Notes under the pieces: model-generated
Database searches by the model: none
Told to the model about the DNA's origin: nothing
Seen by the model: the letters and a program-made list of their open reading frames with translations, nothing else
Program-made: the position numbers and the translations under genes
NCBI GenBank assembly: GCA_947626475.1
Contig: CANQSK010000007.1
Location: forward strand, 1-44,010
Length of the DNA: 44,010 nucleotides
Reading direction: 5' to 3'
DNA from: an uncultured Lachnospiraceae bacterium
GTDB taxonomy: Bacteria > Bacillota > Clostridia > Lachnospirales > Lachnospiraceae
Shown: positions 16,627-25,527 of the stretch, piece by piece
Layout: each line of letters begins with the position of its first letter
Position numbering within the stretch: position 1 is the first letter of the stretch

Positions 16627-16655
16627 TTTACAGAAAAATATATTTTTGCTATACT
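16627..16655 (+). promoter_or_regulatory. strong promoter of scpA-scpB
   Basis: TTTACA (16627-16632), a 17-bp spacer and TATACT (16650-16655) with TGC in front, an extended -10. Transcription would start near 16662. This excludes the in-frame TTG at 16646 as the scpA start. Confidence 0.7.
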
Positions 16656-16696
16656 GTGGAGAAGAAAGATTGGTTGAAGAGAGGCAGAAGATATCT

Positions 16697-17488
16697 ATGA
16701 GCATCTCCTATAAGCTGGAGCATTTTGAAGGTCCTCTGGACCTTCTGCTGCATCTGATTGAGAAGAATAAAGTCAGTATCTATGATATTCCCATTGTGAT
16801 GATCACAGAGCAGTATATGGAGTACGTCAGCCACATGGAGACGGAGGATATGGGCGTGGTCAGCGAGTTTCTGGTGATGGCGGCCACGCTTCTGGACATT
16901 AAGTCCCGGATGCTTCTGCCTGTCCAGGAGGATGAGGAGGAGCAGGACGAGGATCCGAGAGCCGAGCTGGCGGCCCGCCTGCTGGAGTACAAGATGTACA
17001 AGCAGATGGCGGTGACGCTCCAGGAGATGGAGGAGGGGGCTCAGAAGCATCTGTACAAGGAGCCCACAGTGCCGAAGGAGGTTTCCCGGTACGAGCCTCC
17101 CGTGGACCTGGACCAGCTTCTGGACGGTCTGACTCTTGCCCGCCTGCAGAGTATCTTCAATTCCGTGATGAAGCGGCGGACCGACCGTGTGGACCCGATC
17201 CGCAGCAAATTCGGAAACATTGCCAAAGAATCCGTGAGCCTGGAAAAGAGGATCGGCTCCGTCATGGATTATGCCAGGAAAAACAGGAAGTTCAGCTTCC
17301 GCCAGATGCTTTCCGGGCAGTCGTCCAGGGTGGAGGTGGTGGTCACGTTCCTGGCGGTGCTGGAGCTGATGCGCATGGGACAAATCCGCCTGACTCAGGA
17401 GGAGCTGTTCGACGATATGAATATCGAAGTGACGGAGGCCGGGGCAAAGGCGGATGAGCTGAATCTGGAGGGACTGGAAGATTTTTGA
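16697..17488 (+). CDS. scpA: segregation and condensation protein A
   Basis: Predicted 263-residue kleisin subunit of the bacterial SMC-ScpA-ScpB condensin, which organises and separates chromosomes. The N-terminal hallmark SYKLEHFEGPLDLLLHLIEKN starts at residue 3. EFLVMAATLLDIKSRMLLP follows, and the winged-helix C-terminal domain (VVVTFLAVLELMRMG, TQEELFDDM) closes the protein. The middle is the expected acidic linker (VQEDEEEQDEDPRAEL). The start at 16697 is chosen because the promoter lies just upstream. scpB begins 17 bases after the stop. Confidence 0.95.
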   Translation: MSISYKLEHFEGPLDLLLHLIEKNKVSIYDIPIVMITEQYMEYVSHMETEDMGVVSEFLVMAATLLDIKSRMLLPVQEDEEEQDEDPRAELAARLLEYKMYKQMAVTLQEMEEGAQKHLYKEPTVPKEVSRYEPPVDLDQLLDGLTLARLQSIFNSVMKRRTDRVDPIRSKFGNIAKESVSLEKRIGSVMDYARKNRKFSFRQMLSGQSSRVEVVVTFLAVLELMRMGQIRLTQEELFDDMNIEVTEAGAKADELNLEGLEDF

Positions 17489-17505
17489 GATAAAGAGGAT
17501 GAAGA

Positions 17506-18423
17506 ATGAGTATCTTTGACGACAGGGACGAGGAATTTAATCTGGAGGAGATTCAGGCGAGGCAGGACGCGCTGGAGGCGGAGCTGGCCGGTTGGGAGGA
17601 TGAAATGGAGCCGAAGGCAGCCAAAGAGGCGGATGAGTCGGAATCGGAGGCAGCTGAGGAGGAAGGTGAAATGGAGCCGGAGCCGAAGGCAGCCGAAGGG
17701 GAAGGTGAAATGGAACCGGAAACAGCTGAAGAGGAAAGTGAACCGGAACCGGATGAGGAGAAAGACAGTCCGGATTCAGAGGATGAGGAACCGGATGCGT
17801 CGGACGTTTTGGTGATGGAGGATTACGGCGGCCAGGAGAGCGACTGGGAGGCGGTTCTGGAGGCAGTCCTTTTCACCATGGGGCGGCCGGTGGAGCTGTA
17901 CCAGCTGGCAGTCGCCATCGGGCAGGACAAGAAAATCGCCCGCCAGACGGTGGAGCGGCTTCAGAGGCGCTACGACCTGGAAAACCGCGGCATGGAGATC
18001 ATACGGCTGGAGGACAGCTATCAGATGTGCACCCGCGGGAAATATTATGAGAACCTGATCCGGGTGGCGTCGGTTCCCAAGAAGCATGTGCTGACCGATG
18101 TAATTCTGGAGACCCTGTCCATCATCGCCTACAAGCAGCCTGTGACGAGGATGGAGATCGAGCAGATCCGCGGCGTCAAATCCGACCACGCGGTGAACCG
18201 GCTGATCGAGTACGATCTGGTTCAGGAGGTAGGGCGTCTGGACGCCCCGGGACGGCCGGCGCTGTTTGCCACCACCGATGAGTTTCTGCGCAGGTTCGGC
18301 ATCGGCTCTGCGGCCAATCTGCCGGACATGGATCCGGTGAAGCTGGAGGAGATGCGCAGCCAGGTGGAGGAGGAGCTGCAGGTGGACCTGGAGGAGATTG
18401 AGGGAGAAACTGAGGATACATAA
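17506..18423 (+). CDS. scpB: segregation and condensation protein B with a long acidic N-terminal extension
   Basis: Predicted 305-residue protein; the family is usually about 190 residues. The two winged helices that bind the ScpA kleisin begin near residue 110 (WEAVLEAVLFTMGRPVEL) and include ILETLSIIAYKQPVTRMEIE and GRPALFATTDEFLRRFG. Residues 1-105 are almost wholly acidic, with imperfect repeats of the type GEMEPEPKAAEGE. The extension is in frame and the ATG at 17506 has a weak upstream GAGGATGAAGA; an internal start near the core is not obvious. The extension probably forms a disordered, negatively charged arm. Confidence 0.93.
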   Translation: MSIFDDRDEEFNLEEIQARQDALEAELAGWEDEMEPKAAKEADESESEAAEEEGEMEPEPKAAEGEGEMEPETAEEESEPEPDEEKDSPDSEDEEPDASDVLVMEDYGGQESDWEAVLEAVLFTMGRPVELYQLAVAIGQDKKIARQTVERLQRRYDLENRGMEIIRLEDSYQMCTRGKYYENLIRVASVPKKHVLTDVILETLSIIAYKQPVTRMEIEQIRGVKSDHAVNRLIEYDLVQEVGRLDAPGRPALFATTDEFLRRFGIGSAANLPDMDPVKLEEMRSQVEEELQVDLEEIEGETEDT

Positions 18424-18476
18424 GCCGTTTATCAGTAAATTTTGTATAAAAAAACAAAAAAGTACAAGAAAACTAT

Positions 18477-18504
18477 ATGAAAATTTTCCATTTTGTGGTA
18501 CAAT
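18477..18504 (+). promoter_or_regulatory. promoter of glgC-glgD
   Basis: TACAAT (18499-18504) preceded by TGG makes an extended -10. The -35 is poor (ATGAAA at 18477-18482, 16-bp spacing). The -10 ends 37 bp before the glgC ATG. Confidence 0.5.
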
Positions 18505-18541
18505 CATCAAAAGTATTAAAAACAGATAGGGGGAGATTATC

Positions 18542-19750
18542 ATGGCAAAAGAAATGATTGCAATGCTTCTTGCCGGCGGACAGGGTTCGCGTCTTTACGC
18601 GCTGACCCAGAATCTGGCAAAACCTGCAGTTCCTTTTGGCGGAAAATACCGTATCATCGATTTTCCGTTGTCGAACTGTGTGAACTCCGGCATTGATACG
18701 GTCGGCATTTTGACCCAGTATCAGCCGTTGGTGCTGAATGAATATATTGGAAACGGACAGCCCTGGGATCTGGACCGCCTTCACGGCGGCGTTCATGTGC
18801 TGCCGCCGTATCAGCAGGCGTCAGGCTCTGACTGGTATAAGGGTACGGCCAACGCTATTTACCAGAATATTTCCTTTATTCAGAGATACGATCCCAAGTA
18901 TGTCATTATCCTGTCCGGCGACCAGATCTGCAAGCAGGATTACAGCGAGTTTTTGAAGTTCCATAAGGAGAAGAACGCGGAGTTTTCCGTGGCGGTCATG
19001 GAGGTTCCGTGGGAGGAGGCTCCCCGTTTCGGCCTGATGGTGGCGGATGAGGACGACAGGATAACCGAGTTCCAGGAGAAGCCGAAGAATCCCAAGTCCA
19101 ACCTGGCGTCCATGGGCATTTATATTTTCAACTGGGATATCCTGAAGAAGTATCTGGAGGAGGACGAGGCGGATCCTGCCTCCGAGAACGATTTCGGCGG
19201 CAATATCATTCCCAACCTGCTGAGAGACAACCGCAGGATGTACGCATATCATTTCAGCGGATACTGGAAGGATGTAGGGACGATTTCCTCCCTGTGGGAA
19301 GCCAATATGGAGGTTCTTGATCCGGAGCACAGCGGAATCAACCTGTTTGACGATGACTGGAAGGTATACAGCCGCAACAGCGGAATGACCGGCCACAAGG
19401 TAGGCAAGGGCGGAAAGATCGAGAATTCCATGATCACTGACGGTTGCCGCATCAACGGTACGGTAAAACATTCCATTTTGTTCGCGGGCGTGAAGGTTGA
19501 GGAAGGCGCTGAGGTGGAGGACGCCGTTGTGATGGGCGGTTCCATCATTCATTCCGGCGCTGTGGTGAAACACTGCATCGTTGCGGAGAACGTGGAGATC
19601 GGTCAGAATGCCGTAGTGGGAGCTATGCCCGCTGACGGCGAGAAGGGCGTGGCTACTGTGGGCTCCGGCGTGTCCATCGGAGACGGAGCGAAGATTGGCC
19701 CCAATGCCATGGTTAAGACTAACGTGAAAGGCGGTGAGGAACAATGGTAA
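18542..19750 (+). CDS. glgC: glucose-1-phosphate adenylyltransferase, catalytic subunit
   Basis: Predicted 402-residue enzyme that makes ADP-glucose from ATP and glucose-1-phosphate, the committed step of glycogen synthesis. The N-terminal nucleotidyltransferase motif [20 protein letters not shown] carries the nucleotide-binding glycine loop. [28 protein letters not shown] and FQEKPK follow. The C-terminal third is a left-handed beta-helix of hexapeptide repeats ([21 protein letters not shown]). GGGGGAG precedes the ATG. Its stop overlaps the glgD start, so the two subunits are translationally coupled. Confidence 0.96.
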   Translation: MAKEMIAMLLAGGQGSRLYALTQNLAKPAVPFGGKYRIIDFPLSNCVNSGIDTVGILTQYQPLVLNEYIGNGQPWDLDRLHGGVHVLPPYQQASGSDWYKGTANAIYQNISFIQRYDPKYVIILSGDQICKQDYSEFLKFHKEKNAEFSVAVMEVPWEEAPRFGLMVADEDDRITEFQEKPKNPKSNLASMGIYIFNWDILKKYLEEDEADPASENDFGGNIIPNLLRDNRRMYAYHFSGYWKDVGTISSLWEANMEVLDPEHSGINLFDDDWKVYSRNSGMTGHKVGKGGKIENSMITDGCRINGTVKHSILFAGVKVEEGAEVEDAVVMGGSIIHSGAVVKHCIVAENVEIGQNAVVGAMPADGEKGVATVGSGVSIGDGAKIGPNAMVKTNVKGGEEQW

Positions 19751-20889
19751 AATCCAACGCAGATGCTTTGGGCATCCTTTTCCCCAACAGTTATGATTCC
19801 CTGATCCCCGAGCTGGTGACGGAGCGTTCCATGGCGTCCATCCCCTTTGGAGGACGTTACCGTATGGTGGACTTCGTGTTGTCCAGCATGGTGAACTGCG
19901 GTATTGACAATATTTCTCTGATCGTGCGCAGAAATTACCACTCTCTGATGGACCATCTGGGAGCAGGCCGTGAGTGGGATCTGACCCGCAAAAACGGTGG
20001 CCTGAATATTGTGCCTCCCTTTGCGGAGAAGAGCGTAAAGGTCTATAACGGCCGTGTGGAAGCGCTGGCCAGCATTCTGGAGTTTTTGAGGAGCCAGAAG
20101 GAGACCTACGTTGTGATGGCCGATACCAACATCGCAGCCAATTTTGATTTTAATGCCCTGATTGATGCCCATATTAAGAGCGGAGCGGATGTGACTGTTG
20201 TTTACACGGAGGAAGAGATTCCCCAGTCCGCGAAGGAAGCTCACGGCGTGGGTCAGGATCTGTATTACACGCTGAAGACAGATGACGGCGGCCGTGTGAC
20301 CGACATGTATCTGAATTCTGTGGAGGATGGTATCCAGAAGTTCGTCATGAATTATTATGTGGTGAACCGGGAGCTGCTGATTCAGCAGATCAGCGAGGCA
20401 TATATCCGCGGGTATGTATATTATGAGCGGGATATCATTGCCCCCCACTTGGACAAGATGAACGTGCACGCGTTCAAGTATGACGGTTATGTGGCAAGGA
20501 TCGGAAACCTGAAGAGCTACTTCGATGAGAACATGAAGCTTCTGGATGACGCGAACCTGGATGCGCTGTTTGATCCCAGCCCCATCTACACCAAGATTCG
20601 TGACGATAACCCCACCAGATATGTGGGCGACGCCAAAGCGGAGAACGTTCTGGTAGCCGACGGCTGCGTCATTGAGGGTGAGATAGAGAACAGCATCCTG
20701 TTCCGAGGTGTTCATGTAGGCAAGGGCGCCAAAGTAAAGAACTGTGTGCTGATGCAGGATACGGAGATCGGCGAGGGAGCCGATATTGAGTACGTGATCA
20801 CTGACAAGAGAGTGTCCATCGGAGCCGGCAAGGAGCTGAAGGGCGCCGATACTCATCCCATGTACATAGCCAAGAGACAGAAAGTGTAA
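19744..20889 (+). CDS. glgD: glucose-1-phosphate adenylyltransferase, GlgD (regulatory) subunit
   Basis: Predicted 381-residue paralogue of GlgC. It keeps the overall fold ([38 protein letters not shown], and a C-terminal beta-helix), but the N-terminal glycine-rich nucleotide loop is missing: the start reads [18 protein letters not shown]. In Firmicutes GlgD associates with GlgC and raises or tunes its activity rather than working alone. It overlaps glgC by seven bases and ends 41 bp before a bidirectional-type terminator. No other glycogen genes are in the window. Confidence 0.93.
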   Translation: MVKSNADALGILFPNSYDSLIPELVTERSMASIPFGGRYRMVDFVLSSMVNCGIDNISLIVRRNYHSLMDHLGAGREWDLTRKNGGLNIVPPFAEKSVKVYNGRVEALASILEFLRSQKETYVVMADTNIAANFDFNALIDAHIKSGADVTVVYTEEEIPQSAKEAHGVGQDLYYTLKTDDGGRVTDMYLNSVEDGIQKFVMNYYVVNRELLIQQISEAYIRGYVYYERDIIAPHLDKMNVHAFKYDGYVARIGNLKSYFDENMKLLDDANLDALFDPSPIYTKIRDDNPTRYVGDAKAENVLVADGCVIEGEIENSILFRGVHVGKGAKVKNCVLMQDTEIGEGADIEYVITDKRVSIGAGKELKGADTHPMYIAKRQKV

Positions 20890-20929
20890 AGACCAAAAAG
20901 GATTGATAAAAGGATATTGGGAGAAAAGG

Positions 20930-20959
20930 AACAGGCGTCTCCGCAGGGAGGCGCCTGTT
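20930..20959 (+). terminator. intrinsic terminator after glgD, probably bidirectional
   Basis: AACAGGCG-T-CTCC (20930-20942) pairs with GGAG-G-CGCCTGTT (20947-20959) around a GCAG tetraloop. TTTCGT follows on the plus strand and CCTTTTCT on the minus strand. It lies between the convergent glgD and GNAT genes. Confidence 0.65.
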
Positions 20960-20989
20960 TCGTGGGTAAAGGTCAGTAAAGCATCATTC

Positions 20990-21460
20990 TTACAGAATAG
21001 TTTCCATCCCCAGCTTCAGGGGCTTCAGCCCTCTGGCCTCGTAGAACTTCATGGCGGAGGGATTGCAGTACCACACGTTGAGGGTTACATTGTAGCAGCC
21101 GCTCTTTCTGGCGAAGTCGAGGACCGCGTTGTAGATCTGAGTGCCCACATGCTGACCGCGGATAGCTTCATCCACGCACAGGTCGTCGATATAGAGGGTG
21201 GACCGCTTGGTCATGGCGCCGGTGCCGTCATACCGCTCGAAGACGCAGAAAGCGTAGCCCATGACCCGGTTATTCTCATCTACGCCCACGAGGATGGGCG
21301 TTTCGTCGTTGTGAATGATGGCCAGAAGTTCCTCATCGTTATATTTTTTGCCGCCGTCGGTGAACAGATCCGGGCGGCCCTCATGATGAACGCCGCATAC
21401 TTGATAGAGGAGTTTGTTGATCCCCTCCAGGTCGCATTCTTTTGCACGTCTGATTTCCAT
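20990..21460 (-). CDS. GNAT-family N-acetyltransferase
   Basis: Predicted 156-residue acetyl-CoA-dependent transferase. The start at 21460 (MEIRRAKECDLEGI) has AAGGAG nine bases upstream; a longer frame to 21502 lacks one and would overlap the promoter. The acetyl-CoA pyrophosphate loop is RGQHVGTQIYNAVL in motif A (from YIDDLCVDEAIRGQ), with NPSAMKFYEARGLKP in motif B. The substrate (small molecule or protein amine) is unknown. It has its own promoter and is divergent from the Rpn-type nuclease gene. Confidence 0.88.
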   Translation of the reverse strand: MEIRRAKECDLEGINKLLYQVCGVHHEGRPDLFTDGGKKYNDEELLAIIHNDETPILVGVDENNRVMGYAFCVFERYDGTGAMTKRSTLYIDDLCVDEAIRGQHVGTQIYNAVLDFARKSGCYNVTLNVWYCNPSAMKFYEARGLKPLKLGMETIL

Positions 21461-21505
21461 AATGTTTACTCCTTCGTTTTCTGTATGTTTCTGAATTTGC
21501 AAACA

Positions 21506-21534
21506 AGTATAGCACAGGAAGACCGGCAGGACAA
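21506..21534 (-). promoter_or_regulatory. promoter of the GNAT gene
   Basis: On the minus strand TTGTCC (21529-21534), a 17-bp spacer and TATACT (21506-21511), with TGC before the -10. The rest of the roughly 300-bp divergent gap (21535-21715) shows no gene that I can support. Confidence 0.6.
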
Positions 21535-21717
21535 GAAAAATGTGAGTGTTTTGCAGCGGCCCGCCAGTTTATACTTTTTTAATTTGATTTGGGCTCGGAA
21601 AAGAGATATGATTGTCTTGATAGAAGTTTTGAATTCTGATCATTCATTGGAAGCTTTCTGAAAATCCGTATCCTGTATTTTTGAAATGCGGTCAAGGTAA
21701 TTCCCTCTATAAATCTT

Positions 21718-21746
21718 TTGCAAAAGAAACAGACATGTAGTACAAT
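21718..21746 (+). promoter_or_regulatory. candidate promoter of the first Rpn-family gene
   Basis: TTGCAA (21718-21723), a 17-bp spacer and TACAAT (21741-21746). The predicted transcript start (about 21753) falls inside the ribosome binding site AAAGGAG, so either the leader is almost absent or the true promoter lies elsewhere. Confidence 0.35.
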
Positions 21747-21761
21747 GAAAGGAGAAGCTTT

Positions 21762-22769
21762 ATGGCAAAACAAAAGAAAAATCTGTCAGAAACCCTGAAA
21801 AGAAAGAGAAGAAAAAGTCAAAAAGGAAGTCAGAAGGGGACGCCGGCAGTCCGGGAATATAAGAGCAGGCTGTTCATTCGTCTTTTCAGTGAGCCGGAAG
21901 AGCTGCTGGCGCTTTATAATGCAGTCAATGAGTCTGCTTATACGGATGCCAGCCAGCTGGTAGTCAATACGCTGGAGAATGTTCTGTATCTGGGAATGAA
22001 GAACGACATGTCTTTCCTGATCGGAAGTGAAATGAACCTGTATGAGCATCAGTCCACCTGGAATCCCAATATGCCTTTGCGGGGCCTGTTTTACCTGGCC
22101 AGATTGTATAAGGCATATGTGGCTGCCAATGGACTGGATATTTATTCAGGAGTCCATCATAAGCTGCCGGCGCCCAGGTATATCGTGTTCTACAATGGAA
22201 CCGCGGAAGAGCCTGAGCGGATGGAACTGAAGCTGTCGGATTCTTACGAGGTGGCGGACGGGCCGTACAGCCTGGAGTGTACAGCGACAGTCCTGAATAT
22301 CAATTTCGGGCATAACCAGAAGCTGATGGAGAGCTGTCACCGGCTGTACGAATATTCCTACCTGGTCAGCCGGGTGCGATATCACTTGAAGGAGGGGCTG
22401 GTATTGCGGGAGGCTGTGGACCGTGCGATTGATGACTGCCTGAAGAAAGGCATTTTGGAGGCGTTTCTGACTAAGCACAGAGAGGAGGCCATGATGGATC
22501 TTTTGACTGAGTTATATTCTGTGGAGAGGCATGAACGGCTTGTAAGGAAGGAAGCGAGGGCAGAGGGGGAGATGATAAAGCTGATTTCCCAGGTCTGCCG
22601 CAAGCTGTCCAGGGGGAAAGAACCGGAAGTGATAGCAGATGAACTGGAAGAAGATTTGGCGGTAATCCAGCCGATCTGTGAGACGGCCCGGAGGTTCGGT
22701 CCGGGTTATGATATTGAGAAAATATATGAGGAGCTGGCGAACACGAAAGCGGCGCCGCCGGAAAGATAA
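21762..22769 (+). CDS. Rpn-family recombination-promoting nuclease / PD-(D/E)XK transposase-like protein
   Basis: Predicted 335-residue protein. After a very basic N-terminus (KRKRRKSQKGSQKGTP) comes the PD-(D/E)XK core: Asp in GMKNDMSFLIG, then the E-x-Q motif in NLYEHQSTWNPNMPLRGLFY. The C-terminal part is helical (EGEMIKLISQVCRKLSRGKE). Known Rpn proteins cut DNA and promote RecA-independent recombination, and many copies accumulate in gut Firmicutes. AAAGGAG precedes the ATG. rarA starts 29 bases after its stop, so the two may be co-transcribed. Confidence 0.82.
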   Translation: MAKQKKNLSETLKRKRRKSQKGSQKGTPAVREYKSRLFIRLFSEPEELLALYNAVNESAYTDASQLVVNTLENVLYLGMKNDMSFLIGSEMNLYEHQSTWNPNMPLRGLFYLARLYKAYVAANGLDIYSGVHHKLPAPRYIVFYNGTAEEPERMELKLSDSYEVADGPYSLECTATVLNINFGHNQKLMESCHRLYEYSYLVSRVRYHLKEGLVLREAVDRAIDDCLKKGILEAFLTKHREEAMMDLLTELYSVERHERLVRKEARAEGEMIKLISQVCRKLSRGKEPEVIADELEEDLAVIQPICETARRFGPGYDIEKIYEELANTKAAPPER

Positions 22770-22798
22770 CGATCCGGACAGGATAAAGGAGATTTGCC

Positions 22799-24127
22799 AT
22801 GTCCATGGAACAGATGTCATTGTTTGATATGCAGGAGGTTTATCGGCCCCTGGCCAGCAGGATGCGGCCGGAGGATCTGGATGGATTTGTGGGGCAGGAA
22901 CATTTGCTGGGAGAAGGGAAGATTCTGCGGCAGCTGATTGAGCAGGACCGGATTCCTTCCATGATTTTCTGGGGACCGCCGGGGGTGGGAAAAACAACTC
23001 TGGCGGGAATCATCGCCAACCGGACTCATGCCAGGTTCATTAATTTCAGCGCCGTCACCAGCGGTATCCGAGAGATTAAGGAGGTCATGGCCCAGGCGGA
23101 GCAGAGCCGCCGGGTGGGGATGAAGACGGTGGTGTTTGTGGATGAGATTCACAGGTTCAACAAGGCCCAGCAGGACGCGTTTCTTCCCTATGTGGAGAAG
23201 GGAAGCATCATCCTGATTGGGGCGACCACGGAGAATCCCTCTTTTGAGATCAACAGCGCCCTTCTGTCCAGATGCCGGGTGTTTGTGCTCCAGGCGCTGA
23301 CCACGGAGGATCTGGTGACCCTCCTGGAGCGGACGCTGACCGGCGAGCAGGGTTTTGGCCGTCAGAAAATAGATATCACCGGAGATATGATCCGGATGAT
23401 CGCGGAGTTCGCCAACGGCGACGCCAGGACGGCCCTCAACGTGCTGGAGATGGCTGTGACCAACGGGGAGGCCGGACCGGAGGGGACGAAGGTCACCATG
23501 GAGACGCTCAGACAGTGCATCGGAAAGAAAAGCCTTCTGTACGACAAGAAGGGTGAGGAGCACTATAATCTGATTTCGGCCCTTCACAAGTCCATGAGAA
23601 ATTCAGACCCGGACGCGGCGGTTTACTGGTTGGCGAGGATGCTGGAGGCCGGGGAGGACCCTCTGTATGTGGCCAGGCGCGTGATCCGGTTTGCCAGCGA
23701 GGACATTGGCATGGCGGACAGCCAGGCTCTTCCTCTGGCGGTGGCGGCCTATCAGGCCTGCCATTTTCTGGGGATGCCGGAGTGCAATGTTCATCTGGCC
23801 CACGCGGTCATCTATATGTCCATGGCACCGAAATCCAACTCCGCCTATGTGGCTTATGAGGACGCCAAATCCGACGCCCAGGGGATGCTTGCGGAGCCGG
23901 TGCCTCTGGTGATCCGCAACGCCCCTACAAAGCTGATGGCGGAGCTGAACTACGGGGCCGGATATCAGTATGCCCACGATACGGAGGAGAAGGTAGCCCG
24001 CATGCGGTGCCTGCCGGATTCCCTGGCGGACAGGGAATATTACCATCCCACTTGTGAAGGCGCGGAAGAGGCGGTAAAAGACAAGCTGGAACGAATCAAA
24101 GCGTGGAAGAAACAGCAGAAACGATAG
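22799..24127 (+). CDS. rarA: replication-associated recombination AAA+ ATPase RarA (MgsA)
   Basis: Predicted 442-residue clamp-loader-like ATPase that acts at stalled replication forks. Walker A GPPGVGKTT (59-67), Walker B VVFVDEIHRF (around 110-119), sensor 1 GATTENPSFE and the arginine-finger region LLSRCRVF are present. The C-terminal tetramerisation part (LYDKKGEEHYNLISALHKSMR, AHAVIYMSMAPKSN) is complete. The N-terminal MEQMSLFDM looks like a beta-clamp-binding motif. The ribosome binding site is AAAGGAG. Confidence 0.95.
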   Translation: MSMEQMSLFDMQEVYRPLASRMRPEDLDGFVGQEHLLGEGKILRQLIEQDRIPSMIFWGPPGVGKTTLAGIIANRTHARFINFSAVTSGIREIKEVMAQAEQSRRVGMKTVVFVDEIHRFNKAQQDAFLPYVEKGSIILIGATTENPSFEINSALLSRCRVFVLQALTTEDLVTLLERTLTGEQGFGRQKIDITGDMIRMIAEFANGDARTALNVLEMAVTNGEAGPEGTKVTMETLRQCIGKKSLLYDKKGEEHYNLISALHKSMRNSDPDAAVYWLARMLEAGEDPLYVARRVIRFASEDIGMADSQALPLAVAAYQACHFLGMPECNVHLAHAVIYMSMAPKSNSAYVAYEDAKSDAQGMLAEPVPLVIRNAPTKLMAELNYGAGYQYAHDTEEKVARMRCLPDSLADREYYHPTCEGAEEAVKDKLERIKAWKKQQKR

Positions 24128-24134
24128 AAAAGCC

Positions 24135-24163
24135 TTTTCAGGATGGGGGTTTTGTGGTATAAT
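24135..24163 (+). promoter_or_regulatory. promoter of the pyrH operon
   Basis: TTTTCA (24135-24140), a 17-bp spacer and a perfect TATAAT (24158-24163) preceded by TGG (extended -10). It starts eight bases after the rarA stop and probably drives the long downstream operon. Confidence 0.65.
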
Positions 24164-24189
24164 GTCGGAGAAAATGGGAGGATGACTGT

Positions 24190-24894
24190 ATGAATAACTG
24201 GAAGCGGGTTCTTTTGAAGCTGAGCGGCGAGGCACTGGCCGGTTCGGGAAAGACGGGATTTGACGAGGATACGGTGAAGGATGTGGCCCGGCAGGTGAAG
24301 ATGTCGGTAGACGCCGGAGTGGAAGTGGGCATTGTGATCGGAGGCGGCAATTTCTGGAGAGGCCGCACGAGCAATGCGATCGACCGCACCAAGGCGGATC
24401 AGATCGGCATGCTGGCTACAGTGATGAACTGTATCTACGTGTCGGAGATATTCCGCAGCCAGGGAATGAAGACGGAGATTTTCACTCCCTTTGCCGTGGG
24501 TGCCATGACGGAGCTGTTTTCCAAGGACAAGGCGGTCCGGTGCATGGAGTCCGGAGGGGTTGCTTTCTTCGCGGGCGGTACGGGACATCCCTATTTTTCC
24601 ACGGACACAGGGATTACCCTGAGAGCCGTGGAGCTGGACGCGGACTGTATTCTGCTGGCCAAATCCATTGACGGAGTTTACGACAGCGACCCGGCTGTGA
24701 ATCCGCAGGCCAAGCGCTATGATACCATCAGCATCCAGCAGGTGATCGACCAGAAGCTGGCGGTGGTAGACCTTACGGCGTCGATCATGTGCATGGAGCA
24801 TCAGATTCCCATGGCGGTGTTTGATCTGAATGAGAAGGACAGCATTGCGAACGCGATGCAGGGAAAAATAAACGGAACTATTGTTACCGTATAA
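24190..24894 (+). CDS. pyrH: UMP kinase
   Basis: Predicted 234-residue amino-acid-kinase-fold enzyme converting UMP to UDP with ATP. It shows KLSGEALAG at the N-terminus, the glycine loop GIVIGGGNFWRG, and FFAGGTGHPYFSTDT plus DGVYDSDP. All are standard PyrH features. It is the first gene after a strong promoter, and frr follows 16 bases later. The usual rpsB and tsf genes are not upstream; rarA is there instead. Confidence 0.96.
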   Translation: MNNWKRVLLKLSGEALAGSGKTGFDEDTVKDVARQVKMSVDAGVEVGIVIGGGNFWRGRTSNAIDRTKADQIGMLATVMNCIYVSEIFRSQGMKTEIFTPFAVGAMTELFSKDKAVRCMESGGVAFFAGGTGHPYFSTDTGITLRAVELDADCILLAKSIDGVYDSDPAVNPQAKRYDTISIQQVIDQKLAVVDLTASIMCMEHQIPMAVFDLNEKDSIANAMQGKINGTIVTV

Positions 24895-24910
24895 AAATCA
24901 GGAGGGGTAT

Positions 24911-25465
24911 ATGGACGAAATTTTAAAGGTTTATGAAGACAAGATGAACAAGTCTCTGGATGTGCTTCAGAGCGATTACGCATCCATCCGCGCTGGGCGG
25001 GCCAATCCCCATGTGCTGGATAAGATCAAGGTGGATTATTACGGAACGCCTACGCCGATCCAGCAGGTGGGCAACATTTCGGTTCCTGAAGCCCGAATGA
25101 TCGTGATCCAGCCCTGGGAAAAGAGCCTGCTGAAGAGTATTACCAAGGCTATCCAGACTTCGGATCTGGGAATCAATCCCAACAACGACGGCAATGTGAT
25201 CCGCCTGGTATTTCCGGAGTTGACGGAGGAGCGCAGAAAGGATCTTGCCAAGGATGTGAAGAAGAAGGGCGAGGCCACGAAGGTGGCCATCCGCAATATC
25301 CGCCGGGACGCCAACGAGGCCTTTAAGAAGATGGAGAAGGACGGGGAATTCTCTGAGGACGACCGGAAGCTGGCGGAGACGAAGATGCAGAAGCTGACGG
25401 ACAAGATGATCGACAAGGTTGACGCGGCAGTGGAGAATAAGACCAAGGAAATCATGACGGTTTAG
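24911..25465 (+). CDS. frr: ribosome recycling factor
   Basis: Predicted 184-residue protein that, with EF-G, splits post-termination ribosomes. The start at 24911 directly follows AGGAGGGG (24900-24906) and gives the standard length. Typical segments are SIRAGRANPHVLDKIKVDYYG, QPWEKSLLKSITKAI and DLGINPNNDGNVIRL, with the long C-terminal helices of the L-shaped fold. It belongs to the pyrH operon. Confidence 0.96.
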   Translation: MDEILKVYEDKMNKSLDVLQSDYASIRAGRANPHVLDKIKVDYYGTPTPIQQVGNISVPEARMIVIQPWEKSLLKSITKAIQTSDLGINPNNDGNVIRLVFPELTEERRKDLAKDVKKKGEATKVAIRNIRRDANEAFKKMEKDGEFSEDDRKLAETKMQKLTDKMIDKVDAAVENKTKEIMTV

Positions 25466-25480
25466 AGATTCAGAAGACGA

Positions 25481-25501
25481 GGGGCGGGCTTTGCCTGCCC
25501 C
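25481..25501 (+). terminator. GC-rich intercistronic hairpin between frr and uppS
   Basis: GGGGCGGGC (25481-25489) pairs with GCCTGCCCC (25493-25501) with one G-T pair and a TTT loop. Only TT follows, so it may be a weak attenuator, a processing site or a partial terminator. A TATAAT at 25507-25512 lies just after it but lacks a -35. Confidence 0.4.
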
Positions 25502-25527
25502 TTACGTATAATAGACGGAGGAAGATT

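Noticed and set aside
20903-21661. 252-codon plus-strand open frame
   Set aside because: It covers a terminator, the antisense of the GNAT gene and an intergenic promoter. The minus-strand GNAT gene with its ribosome binding site and acetyl-CoA motif is the real one.
25507-25512. TATAAT before uppS as an internal promoter
   Set aside because: No -35-like hexamer at 16-18 bp; the upstream sequence is the GC hairpin. I kept only the hairpin.
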